Shown in pieces: positions 18,556 through 26,826 of a stretch of 64,000 nt of DNA. Positions within the stretch are counted from its first letter, which is position 1; every line of letters starts with the position of its first letter. The notes beneath the pieces were generated by a model. It was not told the origin of the DNA. It searched no databases and saw only the letters and a program-made list of their open reading frames with translations. Source of the stretch: Rhodobacter sp. (GTDB lineage Bacteria > Pseudomonadota > Alphaproteobacteria > Rhodobacterales > Rhodobacteraceae); the NCBI GenBank assembly GCA_020637555.1, contig JACKKF010000013.1:248001-312000 (forward strand), written 5' to 3'. The translations under genes and the position numbers were made by a program.

Positions 18556-19782
18556 TCACGCCGGTGCGCGGCGAAGAAGCGCCATGTAGAAGCCGTCGAT
18601 CCCCGTTTCGTGATCGTCAGGGCGCGTGCGCCAGCCGCCTTCGGCGGTGGCACGGCCCAGTGGCTGGGGCGGCGTCGCGGCAGTCAGCCCGGGGTGGCGG
18701 GCCAGCGCGGCGGCGACCTGGGCCTCGCCTTCATCCGGCAACAGCGAGCAGGTGCAATAGACCAGCCGCCCGCCCGGCTTCAGAAAGGTCAGCGCCCGGT
18801 CGATGAGCCTGGCCTGCAGGTCGGTCAGCCCTTCGACATCGGCGGGTTTGCGCACCATCGGCAGATCGGGGTGCCGGCGGATCGTGCCGGTGGCGGAACA
18901 GGGCGCATCCAGCAGCACGGCATCCACCGGCGCAGGCGGCGTCCAGTCCAGAACATCGGCGCAGACGATCGCGGCGGTCAGGCCGGTGCGCTCCAGGTTC
19001 TCGTGCAGGCGTTTCAGGCGCCCCTGGGACAGGTCCAGCGCGGTCACGCGCGCCCCCGCCGCTGCCAGCTGCATCGTCTTGCCCCCCGGCGCGGCACACA
19101 GGTCCAGCACCGTTTCCCCGGGCTGAACCGCCAGCATCCCGGCGGGCAGCGCGGCGGCGGCATCCTGCACCCACCAGTCGCCCGCATCGTAGCCGGGCAG
19201 CGCGCTGACCTGCACGCCCGCGTTCAGCCGCCATGAGGCGCCGACAGGGTCCGCCCCCTCGGGCGCGCGGGCGCCGGGTTTCAGCGTCAGGTCCAGCGCG
19301 GCGCCCCGGTGATGGGCGGCTTCGATCGCCTGCAGGGTGGTTTCGCCGTAGACGCCCTTCAGCCGCCGTCGCAACCATCCGGGCAGCCGCTGCACCGGAA
19401 GCGCGGCCCAGCCGTCATGGCGGGCGGCCTTGCGCAGCACGGCATTCGCCAGACCCGCCGCGCGGGCCGTCGCCGGGTTGGCTTTCAGCGCCTCGACCGT
19501 GGCATTGACCACGCCATGCGCGGCCTCGTTCTGATCCAGCATCGCCACCACGCCCACGCGCAGCGCCGCCATCACCGCCGACACGGGTTCATGGCGCAGA
19601 TGCGGGCGCAGGACCGTGTCGGCGCGTTGCAGGTTCCGCAAGGTCGCCAGCGCCAGCCGTTGCGCCTGCGCGCGGGTGGCCGGATCGGCGGCGGGAACGG
19701 GAACGTCGGGCAGCATCTGGCCGTCGATCACGCCCTGCACCATGAGGGCGGCCATGCGTCGCGGGTCTGGGGGGGCGGTCAT
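18556..19782 (-). CDS. rsmB: 16S rRNA (cytosine-C5)-methyltransferase, RsmB family
   Basis: A 408-aa SAM-dependent methyltransferase. The N-terminal NusB-like RNA-binding domain (about 1-140) contains VGVVAMLDQNEAAHGVVNATVEAL. The catalytic domain shows LDLCAAPGGKTMQLA (SAM binding), VLLDAPCSATGTIRRHPD (motif IV, PC) and VYCTCSLLPDEGE (motif VI, TCS nucleophile). The ATG at 19782 begins MTAPPDPRRMAALMVQGV; upstream codons to 19923 look non-coding. It is the first gene of a long minus-strand array and is divergent from the SdhAF4-like gene. Confidence 0.88.
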   Translation of the reverse strand: MTAPPDPRRMAALMVQGVIDGQMLPDVPVPAADPATRAQAQRLALATLRNLQRADTVLRPHLRHEPVSAVMAALRVGVVAMLDQNEAAHGVVNATVEALKANPATARAAGLANAVLRKAARHDGWAALPVQRLPGWLRRRLKGVYGETTLQAIEAAHHRGAALDLTLKPGARAPEGADPVGASWRLNAGVQVSALPGYDAGDWWVQDAAAALPAGMLAVQPGETVLDLCAAPGGKTMQLAAAGARVTALDLSQGRLKRLHENLERTGLTAAIVCADVLDWTPPAPVDAVLLDAPCSATGTIRRHPDLPMVRKPADVEGLTDLQARLIDRALTFLKPGGRLVYCTCSLLPDEGEAQVAAALARHPGLTAATPPQPLGRATAEGGWRTRPDDHETGIDGFYMALLRRAPA

Positions 19783-19858
19783 GGGGGACTCGGTCTTGTT
19801 CGGGGCGGCAGGGACGATTAGCTTGCCCCTAGCCGATTGCACCGTGCAAGGAAAGCCG

Positions 19859-20032
19859 ATGGACCGTTCCGACCTGCCCCCCGCTGCCCAACGCGCCCTG
19901 GCCGAGGCCGAGGCACGCCGCAAGGCCGCCGAAGCGGACCAGCCCCTGCCCCGGGAACTGGGTGGCCGCGAAGGGCCAGAGCCCGTGCGCTATGGCGATT
20001 GGGAAAAAAAGGGCATCGCGGTCGATTTCTAG
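19859..20032 (+). CDS. DUF1674 small protein, SdhAF4-like succinate dehydrogenase assembly factor
   Basis: A 57-aa protein ending in the diagnostic motif RYGDWEKKGIAVDF, matching the C-terminal block of SDHAF4/DUF1674 proteins, which help flavinated SdhA assemble into complex II. The first half is Ala/Glu-rich and helical. ATG at 19859 has AAGGA seven bases upstream; the frame is open further upstream, but that part overlaps rsmB and is not coding. The 3' end overlaps that of the 5-FTHF cyclo-ligase gene on the other strand by four bases. No sdh genes are nearby. Confidence 0.85.
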   Translation: MDRSDLPPAAQRALAEAEARRKAAEADQPLPRELGGREGPEPVRYGDWEKKGIAVDF

Positions 20033-20703
20033 GCGCGGGCCTGCACGCCGCTTTCGGTGACGATGGCATTCAGGGGAATGTCATGCGGCTGGGGAAAGAT
20101 CGTCGCCAGCCGCGCGGATTGCAGACCGACCCCGATGGCAAAGGGATGGACCCCCGCCAGCGTCCGGTCGAAATACCCGCCACCATAGCCCAGGCGATAG
20201 CGCCCGTCCTCCCATCCGACCAGGGGCGCCAGCGCGACCTGCGGCGTCACCACCGGTGCGTCGGGCGGTGGCACCGGGATGTTCCAGTCGCCGCGCACCA
20301 TCGTCGTTTCGGGCGTCCAGCGGCGAAAGACCAGCGGCGCGGCCTTGGTTTCCACCAGTGGCAGGGCAACGGCGATGCCCTGCTGGTGAAGTTCGGTCAT
20401 CAGGGGGCGCAGGTCGGCCTCGCCCTTGATCGGCCAATAGGCCGAAAAGACCGTGCCCGGCCCCCAGCCCGGCACCTGTGGCAGCAGAACGCGCAGATGG
20501 TCCATCAACGCCAGGCCCCACGAGCGCCGGGCCTCGACCGACAGGGCCTTGCGCGCCTCGAGCAGGCGCGTGCGCTCGGCCTTGCGCCAGCGGGCGACAT
20601 CGCGGGCCTGCTGAGGGTCCACCGCGAGGGGATCGAAGTAGTCGGGCGCGATTTCCGCCGCATAGCAGGGCGGCGAGGCATAGCTGGCGGGTTCATCGGG
20701 CAT
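20029..20703 (-). CDS. 5-formyltetrahydrofolate cyclo-ligase family protein
   Basis: A 224-aa enzyme expected to convert 5-formyl-THF to 5,10-methenyl-THF using ATP. Typical features: N-terminal KAERTRLLEARKAL (R/K-rich ATP-binding helix), VFSAYWPIKGEADLRPLM, VALPLVETKAAPLVFRRW, and the C-terminal signature RLGYGGGYFDRTLAG (about residues 170-184). The first 35 residues (PDEPASYASPPCYAAEIAPDYFD) are longer than in E. coli YgfA but common in alphaproteobacteria. AGGAGG precedes the ATG. The 3' end overlaps the SdhAF4-like gene by four bases. Confidence 0.87.
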   Translation of the reverse strand: MPDEPASYASPPCYAAEIAPDYFDPLAVDPQQARDVARWRKAERTRLLEARKALSVEARRSWGLALMDHLRVLLPQVPGWGPGTVFSAYWPIKGEADLRPLMTELHQQGIAVALPLVETKAAPLVFRRWTPETTMVRGDWNIPVPPPDAPVVTPQVALAPLVGWEDGRYRLGYGGGYFDRTLAGVHPFAIGVGLQSARLATIFPQPHDIPLNAIVTESGVQARA

Positions 20704-20734
20704 GGCGGTTCCTCCTGCACCCAGAGGTAACGCG

Positions 20735-20759
20735 AAAATCCGACATGTAAATGCGGATT
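20735..20759 (-). terminator. Probable terminator of the P450 gene
   Basis: On the minus strand, stem AATCCG (complement of 20754-20759, overlapping the stop codon), an 11-base loop, stem CGGATT (complement of 20737-20742), then TT. A-T-rich and short, so efficiency is uncertain. Confidence 0.4.
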
Positions 20760-23019
20760 ATAGCCGCACCTTCAAGCGATCCCCTGCCGCGCGCGAGCAA
20801 CAGGCCATCATGCGCCGGCCCTCGGCCCGTTCCGCGCGGGTCAGCACGCGGTCGCGGTGGTCGATCCCGCCGGCCTCCACCTCGATCTCGCAGGTGCCGC
20901 ACAGACCCTCGCCGCAATCGCAGGGCACGTCGATGCCGGTTTCATGCAGGACATCCAGCAGACTGCGCGTCGCGGGCACGGTCAGGGTCAGGTCGGAATC
21001 GAGCAACTCGACGGTGAAGGCATGTTCGCGGTCCGGGTCCAGCGCGGTGTCGACGGGATCGAAATGTTCGAACGTCAGGATCAGGTCGGGGCGGGGGACG
21101 CAGGCGGCCTCGACCCCCTGGATCAGGCGCGCGGGGCCGCAGACGCAAACCTGCGCGCCCCGGGGTGCGGCGGCGATGAGCGCGGGCAGGTCCATGCGGG
21201 TGCCCTCGTCTCCGATCCACAGATGGGCGCCGGGATGATCCCGCATCACCCGGTCCACGAGTGCCATGCCGGACCGCGTGCGCCCGGCGTAATGCAGCGC
21301 ATGGGGGCGCGCGCGCAGGTGGTCGGCCATCGCCAGAATGGGGGTGATGCCGATCCCCCCGGCGATCAGGAGATGCGCGGGGGCGCTGTCATCCAGTCGG
21401 AAGTGATTGCGCGGGCCGCGCGTGTGCACGATATCGCCCTCGCGCAGCGTGTCATGGATCCAGCGCGAGCCGCCGCGCCCGCCGTCCTCGCGCAGCACGG
21501 CCAGCGACCAGGCGCCGTTCTCGCCACACAGCGAGTATTTGCGCGTCAGGTCGCCCGGCAGATGCAGGTCGATATGCGCGCCGGGCGACCAGGCGGGCAG
21601 GGGCGCACCCTCGGGGTCCTCCAGCGTCAGGCCCAGCACGCCCTGGGCCAATGGGTCCAGCCGTGCCACGCGCAGCGCGCGGGTCAGCACGCGCACGTCG
21701 GGGGCACCGATGGGGAAGCGGCGGTTGCGGTCGCGCAAGGCGGGGTTGCGGCGTTCGGGGTTCCGTGCGGGATCCCAGCGCACCAGCACCCGGTCAACGC
21801 CGTAAAAGCTGACGTTGGGCAGCGCGTGAAAGTTCTGGTCCTGCAGCTCCAGATGCGGCAGGCGGCGGGTCAGCTCCTCGAGCATCACGCGCAGTTCCAT
21901 GCGGCCCAGGTTCTTGCCCATGCATTGATGCGCGCCATAGCCAAAGGTCAGATGCGCGGCCGCGTTGTCGCGCCACAGGTCCAGCGCGTCGGGGTTTTCG
22001 AACTGGCGCGGGTCATGGTTGCCCGAGGCCGAGACGATCAGCAATCGCGCACCCTTGGGGATCGGCACGCCGCCGACGGTGGTGTCCCGCGTCGCCATGC
22101 GTCGCCACGCCACCTGCGAGCCCGAGTGCCGCAGACATTCCTCGACCGCATTGGGGATCAGATCGGGGTTGCGACAGACTGCGGTCCAGGCCGCCCGGTC
22201 GCCCAGCATCCGCCGCATCATGTTGGCGCCCGCCAGGGCCGTCGTCTCATGCGCGGCGACGATGATCGCCATCAGCATCGAGTGCAGGTAATTGTCGGTG
22301 ACGATCTCCGGTATTTCGCGGTTGGCGCGGATCATGTCGTGCATCCAGCCATGACCATCGGGGTTGGCCTTCATCCGGTCCAGCACCACGCCGCAATAGG
22401 CCCAGAACCGGCCCACCCCATGCGCGAGCGCCTCTTGCTGGTCGTCGCTGGGCTTGCCCCAGACATTGAGGGTATGCGCCACGGAAAACTCGCGCAGCTT
22501 TTCCATGTCGCTTTCCGGCACGCCCAGAAAATGCAGCGCGACCGTCAGCGGAACCTCCCACAACAGCGCCTTGACCAGGTCGGCCTCGCCCTGATCGACG
22601 ATCGCATCGACCCTGGCGCGCACCAGTTGGCGCAGCATCGCCTCATGGCCTTGCAGGGCGGCGGGCGAAAACGCATCCAGCAGGGCGCGGCGGCGCTCCA
22701 TGTGGACGGGCTCGTCCTCGTTCACCAGCGTCTTGCGCAGGTCGAAGGCATAGGTTTTCAGGATCTCGATGGCCTCGGGCGTGGGCGGAACCATCTTTTC
22801 CAGTGCGACCGAGGCCGAGAAGGTGATGTTGTCGCGAAAGACAGCCTTCACATCCTCATACCGGGTGACGACCCAGTAATTCAGCACATCGGAATAAAAG
22901 ACCGGCTCGCCTTCGCGCGCCCACGCCAGCGAACCGGGTGGATCGGCCTGAAATTCCGGCCCAAAGGGATCGAAGGCACGCGCACGGTCGCTGGACTGGT
23001 GGATGGGGCAACCGGACAT
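20758..23019 (-). CDS. Self-sufficient cytochrome P450 with fused phthalate-family reductase (CYP116-like)
   Basis: A 753-aa one-chain monooxygenase of the P450-PFOR type. The heme domain (about 1-400) has the I-helix H258-E-T-T261, the ExxR motif E294-CLR297, and the heme-ligand loop FGYGAHQCMG with C366. A reductase domain follows with flavin motif RKYSLCGE and the NAD(P)H-binding GGIGITPILA. A C-terminal plant-type [2Fe-2S] ferredoxin has C702-x4-C707-x2-C710 and a fourth ligand at C740 or C741. Electrons would pass NAD(P)H, flavin, iron-sulfur, heme in one polypeptide, as known for CYP116B enzymes. The substrate is unknown. A strong AAGGAGG precedes the ATG, and an IclR regulator diverges 80 bases away. 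Confidence 0.92.
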   Translation of the reverse strand: MSGCPIHQSSDRARAFDPFGPEFQADPPGSLAWAREGEPVFYSDVLNYWVVTRYEDVKAVFRDNITFSASVALEKMVPPTPEAIEILKTYAFDLRKTLVNEDEPVHMERRRALLDAFSPAALQGHEAMLRQLVRARVDAIVDQGEADLVKALLWEVPLTVALHFLGVPESDMEKLREFSVAHTLNVWGKPSDDQQEALAHGVGRFWAYCGVVLDRMKANPDGHGWMHDMIRANREIPEIVTDNYLHSMLMAIIVAAHETTALAGANMMRRMLGDRAAWTAVCRNPDLIPNAVEECLRHSGSQVAWRRMATRDTTVGGVPIPKGARLLIVSASGNHDPRQFENPDALDLWRDNAAAHLTFGYGAHQCMGKNLGRMELRVMLEELTRRLPHLELQDQNFHALPNVSFYGVDRVLVRWDPARNPERRNPALRDRNRRFPIGAPDVRVLTRALRVARLDPLAQGVLGLTLEDPEGAPLPAWSPGAHIDLHLPGDLTRKYSLCGENGAWSLAVLREDGGRGGSRWIHDTLREGDIVHTRGPRNHFRLDDSAPAHLLIAGGIGITPILAMADHLRARPHALHYAGRTRSGMALVDRVMRDHPGAHLWIGDEGTRMDLPALIAAAPRGAQVCVCGPARLIQGVEAACVPRPDLILTFEHFDPVDTALDPDREHAFTVELLDSDLTLTVPATRSLLDVLHETGIDVPCDCGEGLCGTCEIEVEAGGIDHRDRVLTRAERAEGRRMMACCSRAAGDRLKVRL

Positions 23020-23047
23020 GCGATCCCTCCTTGATCTTTATCCGTCA

Positions 23048-23063
23048 CATATGGTGCTATATG
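23048..23063. promoter_or_regulatory. Candidate operator between the P450 and IclR genes
   Basis: Inverted repeat CATAT-GGTGCT-ATATG in the 79-base divergent intergenic region. Position and symmetry suit binding by the IclR protein encoded alongside, but the arms are only five bases, so chance is possible. Confidence 0.35.
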
Positions 23064-23098
23064 CGTAACACTTGCCCAGCGGACGGGTCAATCGCGCC

Positions 23099-23779
23099 AT
23101 GACCACCTTGCAGACACTGGATCGCGGCCTGGCCGCGCTGTCGCTGATCGCCGGCAACGCCGGGATCAGCGTGCAGGCCCTTGCCGATGCGCTGGGCGTG
23201 CACAAGGCGATCGCCTATCGCATCGTTTCGACCCTGGAAGGGCACGGCATGGTGGCCCGCGCGACGGATGGGCGGGTGATGCTGGGTGCCGGCGCGCTGG
23301 CGCTTTCGGCGCGCTTCGCCCCCCATTTCCAGGCCGAGGCCGCGCGCATTCTGGCCGACCTGTCGCGCGAAACCGGCTGCACCGCCTGTATCGCCATGGC
23401 CGAGGGGGACGCCTGTGTCGTGTCGCAGGTGCACGAGGCCGAGACAGGCTTCATGCGTCTGTCCTATCGTGTCGGCGTGCGCCACCCGTTGACCCAGGGG
23501 GCGACGGGGTTGGCGATCCTGGCCGGTCGCGCGCCCGCGCCGGACGAACCCGCGCTGGTGACCCAGGGTCGCCGGGATGGCTATGTTGTCACGCAGGGGC
23601 AGCTCGAACCCGGGGTGACGGGCCTGGCCCGCCCGTTGCTGCGCCCGGCCGAGGTCCGCCCGGCGATGGAACCCTGTGTCGCGGTCGCCCGGTTGGGTCC
23701 GTTGGACCTGCCCGCCGCGATCAGCGCCACCGCGCGCAGCGTCACCGCCCTGCGCGCGCTGCTGATCGCGCCGGTCTGA
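23099..23779 (+). CDS. IclR family transcriptional regulator
   Basis: A 226-aa regulator. The N-terminal winged helix-turn-helix (about 1-65) reads TLDRGLAALSLIAGNAGISVQALADALGVHKAIAYRIVSTLEGHGMV. A C-terminal effector domain follows, with ILADLSRETGCTACIAMAEGD, RVGVRHPLTQGATGLAIL, and the closing ATARSVTALRALL helix. The domain is slightly shorter than in typical 250-aa members. It diverges from the P450 gene and is the obvious candidate for its control, probably by binding a P450 substrate or product. ATG at 23099 is preferred over a TTG at 23072; neither has a strong Shine-Dalgarno. Confidence 0.83.
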   Translation: MTTLQTLDRGLAALSLIAGNAGISVQALADALGVHKAIAYRIVSTLEGHGMVARATDGRVMLGAGALALSARFAPHFQAEAARILADLSRETGCTACIAMAEGDACVVSQVHEAETGFMRLSYRVGVRHPLTQGATGLAILAGRAPAPDEPALVTQGRRDGYVVTQGQLEPGVTGLARPLLRPAEVRPAMEPCVAVARLGPLDLPAAISATARSVTALRALLIAPV

Positions 23780-23833
23780 TTGCGGCCGCGCGGTTTTTCC
23801 CGCACAAGGCGGCAGGAAACCGGGACCCTCGTC

Positions 23834-24559
23834 ATGACGCTGCGCACCTATGCCATCGGGGATATTCATGGGCGGATCGACCTGCTGCGGCAGGCGCACG
23901 ACCGCATTGCTGCCGACCGCGCCCTGGTCGGCGATGCCGAGGCACCCGTGGTGCATCTGGGCGATCTGGTGGACCGTGGTCCGGCCTCGCGTGCGGTGAT
24001 CGACCTGCTGATGGCGGGGCAGATCATGGGGCAGCCCTGGGTGGTGCTCAAGGGCAACCACGACCGCATGTTCACACTGTTTCAACGCGGGCAGCGGGAC
24101 CACCGGCTGCGGCCCGAGTATGAGTATCTTCACCCCAAGATCGGCGGGCAGGAAACCTTGCGCAGCTATGGCTTGCCCCCCGATGCCGCGCCCGATCAGG
24201 CCCGCGCCGCCGTGCCCGCGGCGCATCGCGCGTTCCTTGATGATCTGCCAACCCGTTTCCTGCGCGGCGACGTGTTGTTCGTTCATGCCGGCATCGCACC
24301 GGGCGTGGCGTTCGAGGATCAGACCGAGGACGACCTGATCTGGATCCGCGCCCCCTTTCTTGACCACGCCGATCCCCACCCCTGGCTGGTGATCCACGGC
24401 CACACCCATATCGCCGCCCCATGTCACCACGGCAACCGGGTCAACATCGACAGCGGCGCGGCCTATGGCGGCCCCCTGACCGCCGTTGTCGTCGAGGGTC
24501 GCGATGTCTGGGTGCTGGGGCCGGACGGTCGTATCCCGCTGCACCCCCAAGCGGATTAA
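23834..24559 (+). CDS. Calcineurin-like metallophosphoesterase (PPP-type Ser/Thr phosphatase family)
   Basis: A 241-aa metallophosphatase with the five family blocks: AIGDIHGRIDLL (GDxHG), VHLGDLVDRGPASRAV (GDxVDRG), VVLKGNHDRMF (GNHD), LFVHAGIAPG and VIHGHTHI. These supply the two-metal site and catalytic histidine of PPP phosphatases. ATG at 23834 begins MTLRTYAIGDIHG directly at the first motif. The gene lies between the IclR gene and the flagellar block and is probably independent of both. The target may be a phosphoprotein or a small phosphoester; sequence does not decide. Confidence 0.85.
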   Translation: MTLRTYAIGDIHGRIDLLRQAHDRIAADRALVGDAEAPVVHLGDLVDRGPASRAVIDLLMAGQIMGQPWVVLKGNHDRMFTLFQRGQRDHRLRPEYEYLHPKIGGQETLRSYGLPPDAAPDQARAAVPAAHRAFLDDLPTRFLRGDVLFVHAGIAPGVAFEDQTEDDLIWIRAPFLDHADPHPWLVIHGHTHIAAPCHHGNRVNIDSGAAYGGPLTAVVVEGRDVWVLGPDGRIPLHPQAD

Positions 24560-24617
24560 CCCCCGGTTCACACCCGTCTGCTAGCCCTGTGGATGGGTGA
24601 AGTGAACAGGTGATGGG

Positions 24618-25436
24618 ATGAGCCGGCAAAATGAAGCCAGGCCAATCATCATCAAACGGAAGAAAGTGGTTTCCGGCGACGGCCATCATGGCGGCGCCTG
24701 GAAAGTGGCCTATGCCGACTTCGTGACGGCGATGATGGCGTTCTTCCTGATGATGTGGCTGCTGGGTGCAACAACGGAATCGCAACGGCGCGGGCTGGCG
24801 GATTATTTCAATCCGTCGATTCCCGTGCACCGGATCTCCTCGGGCGGCGAGGGGATGTTCGGGGGTGATGACCTGGAAACGCGCGCGCAGATCGGGCCGA
24901 CAACGCCCGACCGCCCACGCAGCGAATCGACCGAGGCCGGCCAAAGCGACACCGAGAGTTTCGAGGACGTGCAGCAACGGCTCAGCGGTCTGGGCGGGGA
25001 AAGCCCTGTCATGGACGATGCGCTGCGCCATGTGCTGACCCGCGTCACCGATGAAGGGTTGGTGATCGAACTGTTCGATCTGCCGGATGCCCCCCTGTTC
25101 GACGGCGACAGCGACCAGCCGATGCCCGTGCTGACCCGCATCGTTGCTATTGTTGCTCAGATTTTCCCTATGGTCGTCAATCCCTTGGCAATCGAAGGCC
25201 ACACCCGCAGCTATACCGTGGTGCAAGCGAACGATCCGCGCTGGGCGCTGTCCACCAGCCGCGCGGACCGGATTCGCCGACTGCTGGACCAGGCCGGTTT
25301 CGACCCGGCGCGGGTGGCGCGTGTCACTGGCCACGCCGACCGCCGCCCGGCCGATCCGAACCCGATGGCGGTGCGCAACAACCGGCTCGAACTGATCCTT
25401 CTCAGGCGGCAGGGTGCGGCATCCGATCGCCGTTAG
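24618..25436 (+). CDS. motB: Flagellar motor stator protein MotB
   Basis: A 272-aa stator subunit. A short basic cytoplasmic N-terminus (IIIKRKKV) precedes one membrane segment (about 34-50, FVTAMMAFFLMMWLLG) with the proton-carrying D34 in the motif AYADF. A periplasmic linker follows, then an OmpA-like peptidoglycan-binding domain with IEGHTRSY, WALSTSRADRIRRLL and TGHADRRP, ending NNRLELIL. No motA lies in the window. First gene of a plus-strand flagellar run. Confidence 0.9.
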   Translation: MSRQNEARPIIIKRKKVVSGDGHHGGAWKVAYADFVTAMMAFFLMMWLLGATTESQRRGLADYFNPSIPVHRISSGGEGMFGGDDLETRAQIGPTTPDRPRSESTEAGQSDTESFEDVQQRLSGLGGESPVMDDALRHVLTRVTDEGLVIELFDLPDAPLFDGDSDQPMPVLTRIVAIVAQIFPMVVNPLAIEGHTRSYTVVQANDPRWALSTSRADRIRRLLDQAGFDPARVARVTGHADRRPADPNPMAVRNNRLELILLRRQGAASDRR

Positions 25437-25495
25437 CCGGCCATTAACGCCCTTGGTGCAGTGTCGGGTCCATCGCACTGCACGAAAGGGCTGCC

Positions 25496-26809
25496 ATGTC
25501 GACGCTATACTCCTCGTTCAATGCCGGCATTTCCGGTCTGAACGCCAATTCGACCCGCCTCGCGGCGATTTCGGACAACATCGCCAACACCGGCACCATC
25601 GGCTACAAACGGGTGATCGCCTCGTTCCACTCGATGGTGCTGTCGGGGTCGCATTACGGGCCCTATATCGCCGGCGGCGTGCGCTCCTCGACGATGCGGC
25701 TGATCGATGAACACGGGACCCTGACCAACAGCTCCAACGCGACGGACCTGGCGGTCAGCGGGCGCGGCTTCCTGCCCGTGACCTCGGCCACGGCGGTGAA
25801 TGGCGGCAGCGATACGCTGCCCCTGATGCTGACCACGACAGGGTCGTTCCGGCCGGACGCCGACGGCATGTTGCGCAATCCCGCGGGGCAGATCCTGCTG
25901 GGCTGGCCCGCCAATGCGGATGGCAGCATCGGCACCTTCCCGCGCGATACCGTGGGGGGTCTGGAACCCGTGCGAATCAACTCGAACCAGTTCGCGTCGG
26001 ACCCGACCTCGCATATCTCGATCCGGGTGAACCTGCCCGCGACCGGCACCGCCGCGGATTCGGATGGTGCCACGCATGATGTCGCGCTCGAATACTACAG
26101 CCCGCTCGGCACGACCGAAACGATGACCCTGACCTTCGCCCCCACGGTGCCCGCCACCGGCAGCTCGAACGAATGGCTGGCCACGGTGACCGACCCGGCC
26201 ACGGGAACGGTCGTCGGCGAATACACCGTGACCTTCGACAACGCACCGCCCAACGGCGGACGTATCCTGTCGGTCAGTCAGGCGCCGGGCGCGCCGGGCG
26301 GTGCCTATGATCCGGCCAGCGGTGAATTCACGGTCACGGTGAATGGCCAGCAGATCGCGTTGAACATCGGCGCCCCGGGCAGTGACGACAGCATCACCCA
26401 GATGGCCGAGAGTTTCGTTCCCGTCGCGCTCGATCGCAATGGCTCGCCCGTGCAGGCGCTGGTCGGCGTGCAGGTCGATCCCAACGGTTTCGTCAAGGCG
26501 TATTACGATTCGGGCCTGATCCGCACCATCGCCCAGGTGCCGCTGGTGGACGTGCCCAACCCCAACGGTTTGACCGCGCTCAACAACCAGGCGTTCCGGG
26601 TTTCGCCCGATTCGGGGCCGATGTTCCTGTGGAATGCGGGCGACGGCCCGACCGGCGAGATCGTCGGTTTCGCGCGCGAGGAATCGACCACTGACGTCGC
26701 CGCCGAACTCACCAACATGATCCAGACCCAACGCGCCTATTCCTCGAATGCCAAGGTCATCCAGACCGTGGACGAGATGTTGCAGGAAACCACCAACATC
26801 AAGCGTTGA
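25496..26809 (+). CDS. flgE: Flagellar hook protein FlgE
   Basis: A 437-aa hook subunit. The N-terminal rod/hook signature reads YSSFNAGISGLNANSTRLAAISDNIANTGTIGYKR. The middle is Gly/Thr-rich and hydrophilic (D1/D2). The C-terminal block is ELTNMIQTQRAYSSNAKVIQTVDEMLQETTNI, forming the helical D0 pair with the N-terminus. The D2 part contains a repeated T-G/P-A-T-G style sequence typical of this group. AAAGGG lies upstream of the ATG. Exported by the flagellar type III system. Confidence 0.93.
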   Translation: MSTLYSSFNAGISGLNANSTRLAAISDNIANTGTIGYKRVIASFHSMVLSGSHYGPYIAGGVRSSTMRLIDEHGTLTNSSNATDLAVSGRGFLPVTSATAVNGGSDTLPLMLTTTGSFRPDADGMLRNPAGQILLGWPANADGSIGTFPRDTVGGLEPVRINSNQFASDPTSHISIRVNLPATGTAADSDGATHDVALEYYSPLGTTETMTLTFAPTVPATGSSNEWLATVTDPATGTVVGEYTVTFDNAPPNGGRILSVSQAPGAPGGAYDPASGEFTVTVNGQQIALNIGAPGSDDSITQMAESFVPVALDRNGSPVQALVGVQVDPNGFVKAYYDSGLIRTIAQVPLVDVPNPNGLTALNNQAFRVSPDSGPMFLWNAGDGPTGEIVGFAREESTTDVAAELTNMIQTQRAYSSNAKVIQTVDEMLQETTNIKR

Positions 26810-26826
26810 CCTGAGCGGAGGGAACC

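Noticed and set aside
20857..23034. A 725-codon open frame on the plus strand opposite the P450 gene
   Set aside because: Antisense shadow of a gene with intact heme, flavin and iron-sulfur motifs; composition is His/Gln/Gly/Arg-rich without any domain.
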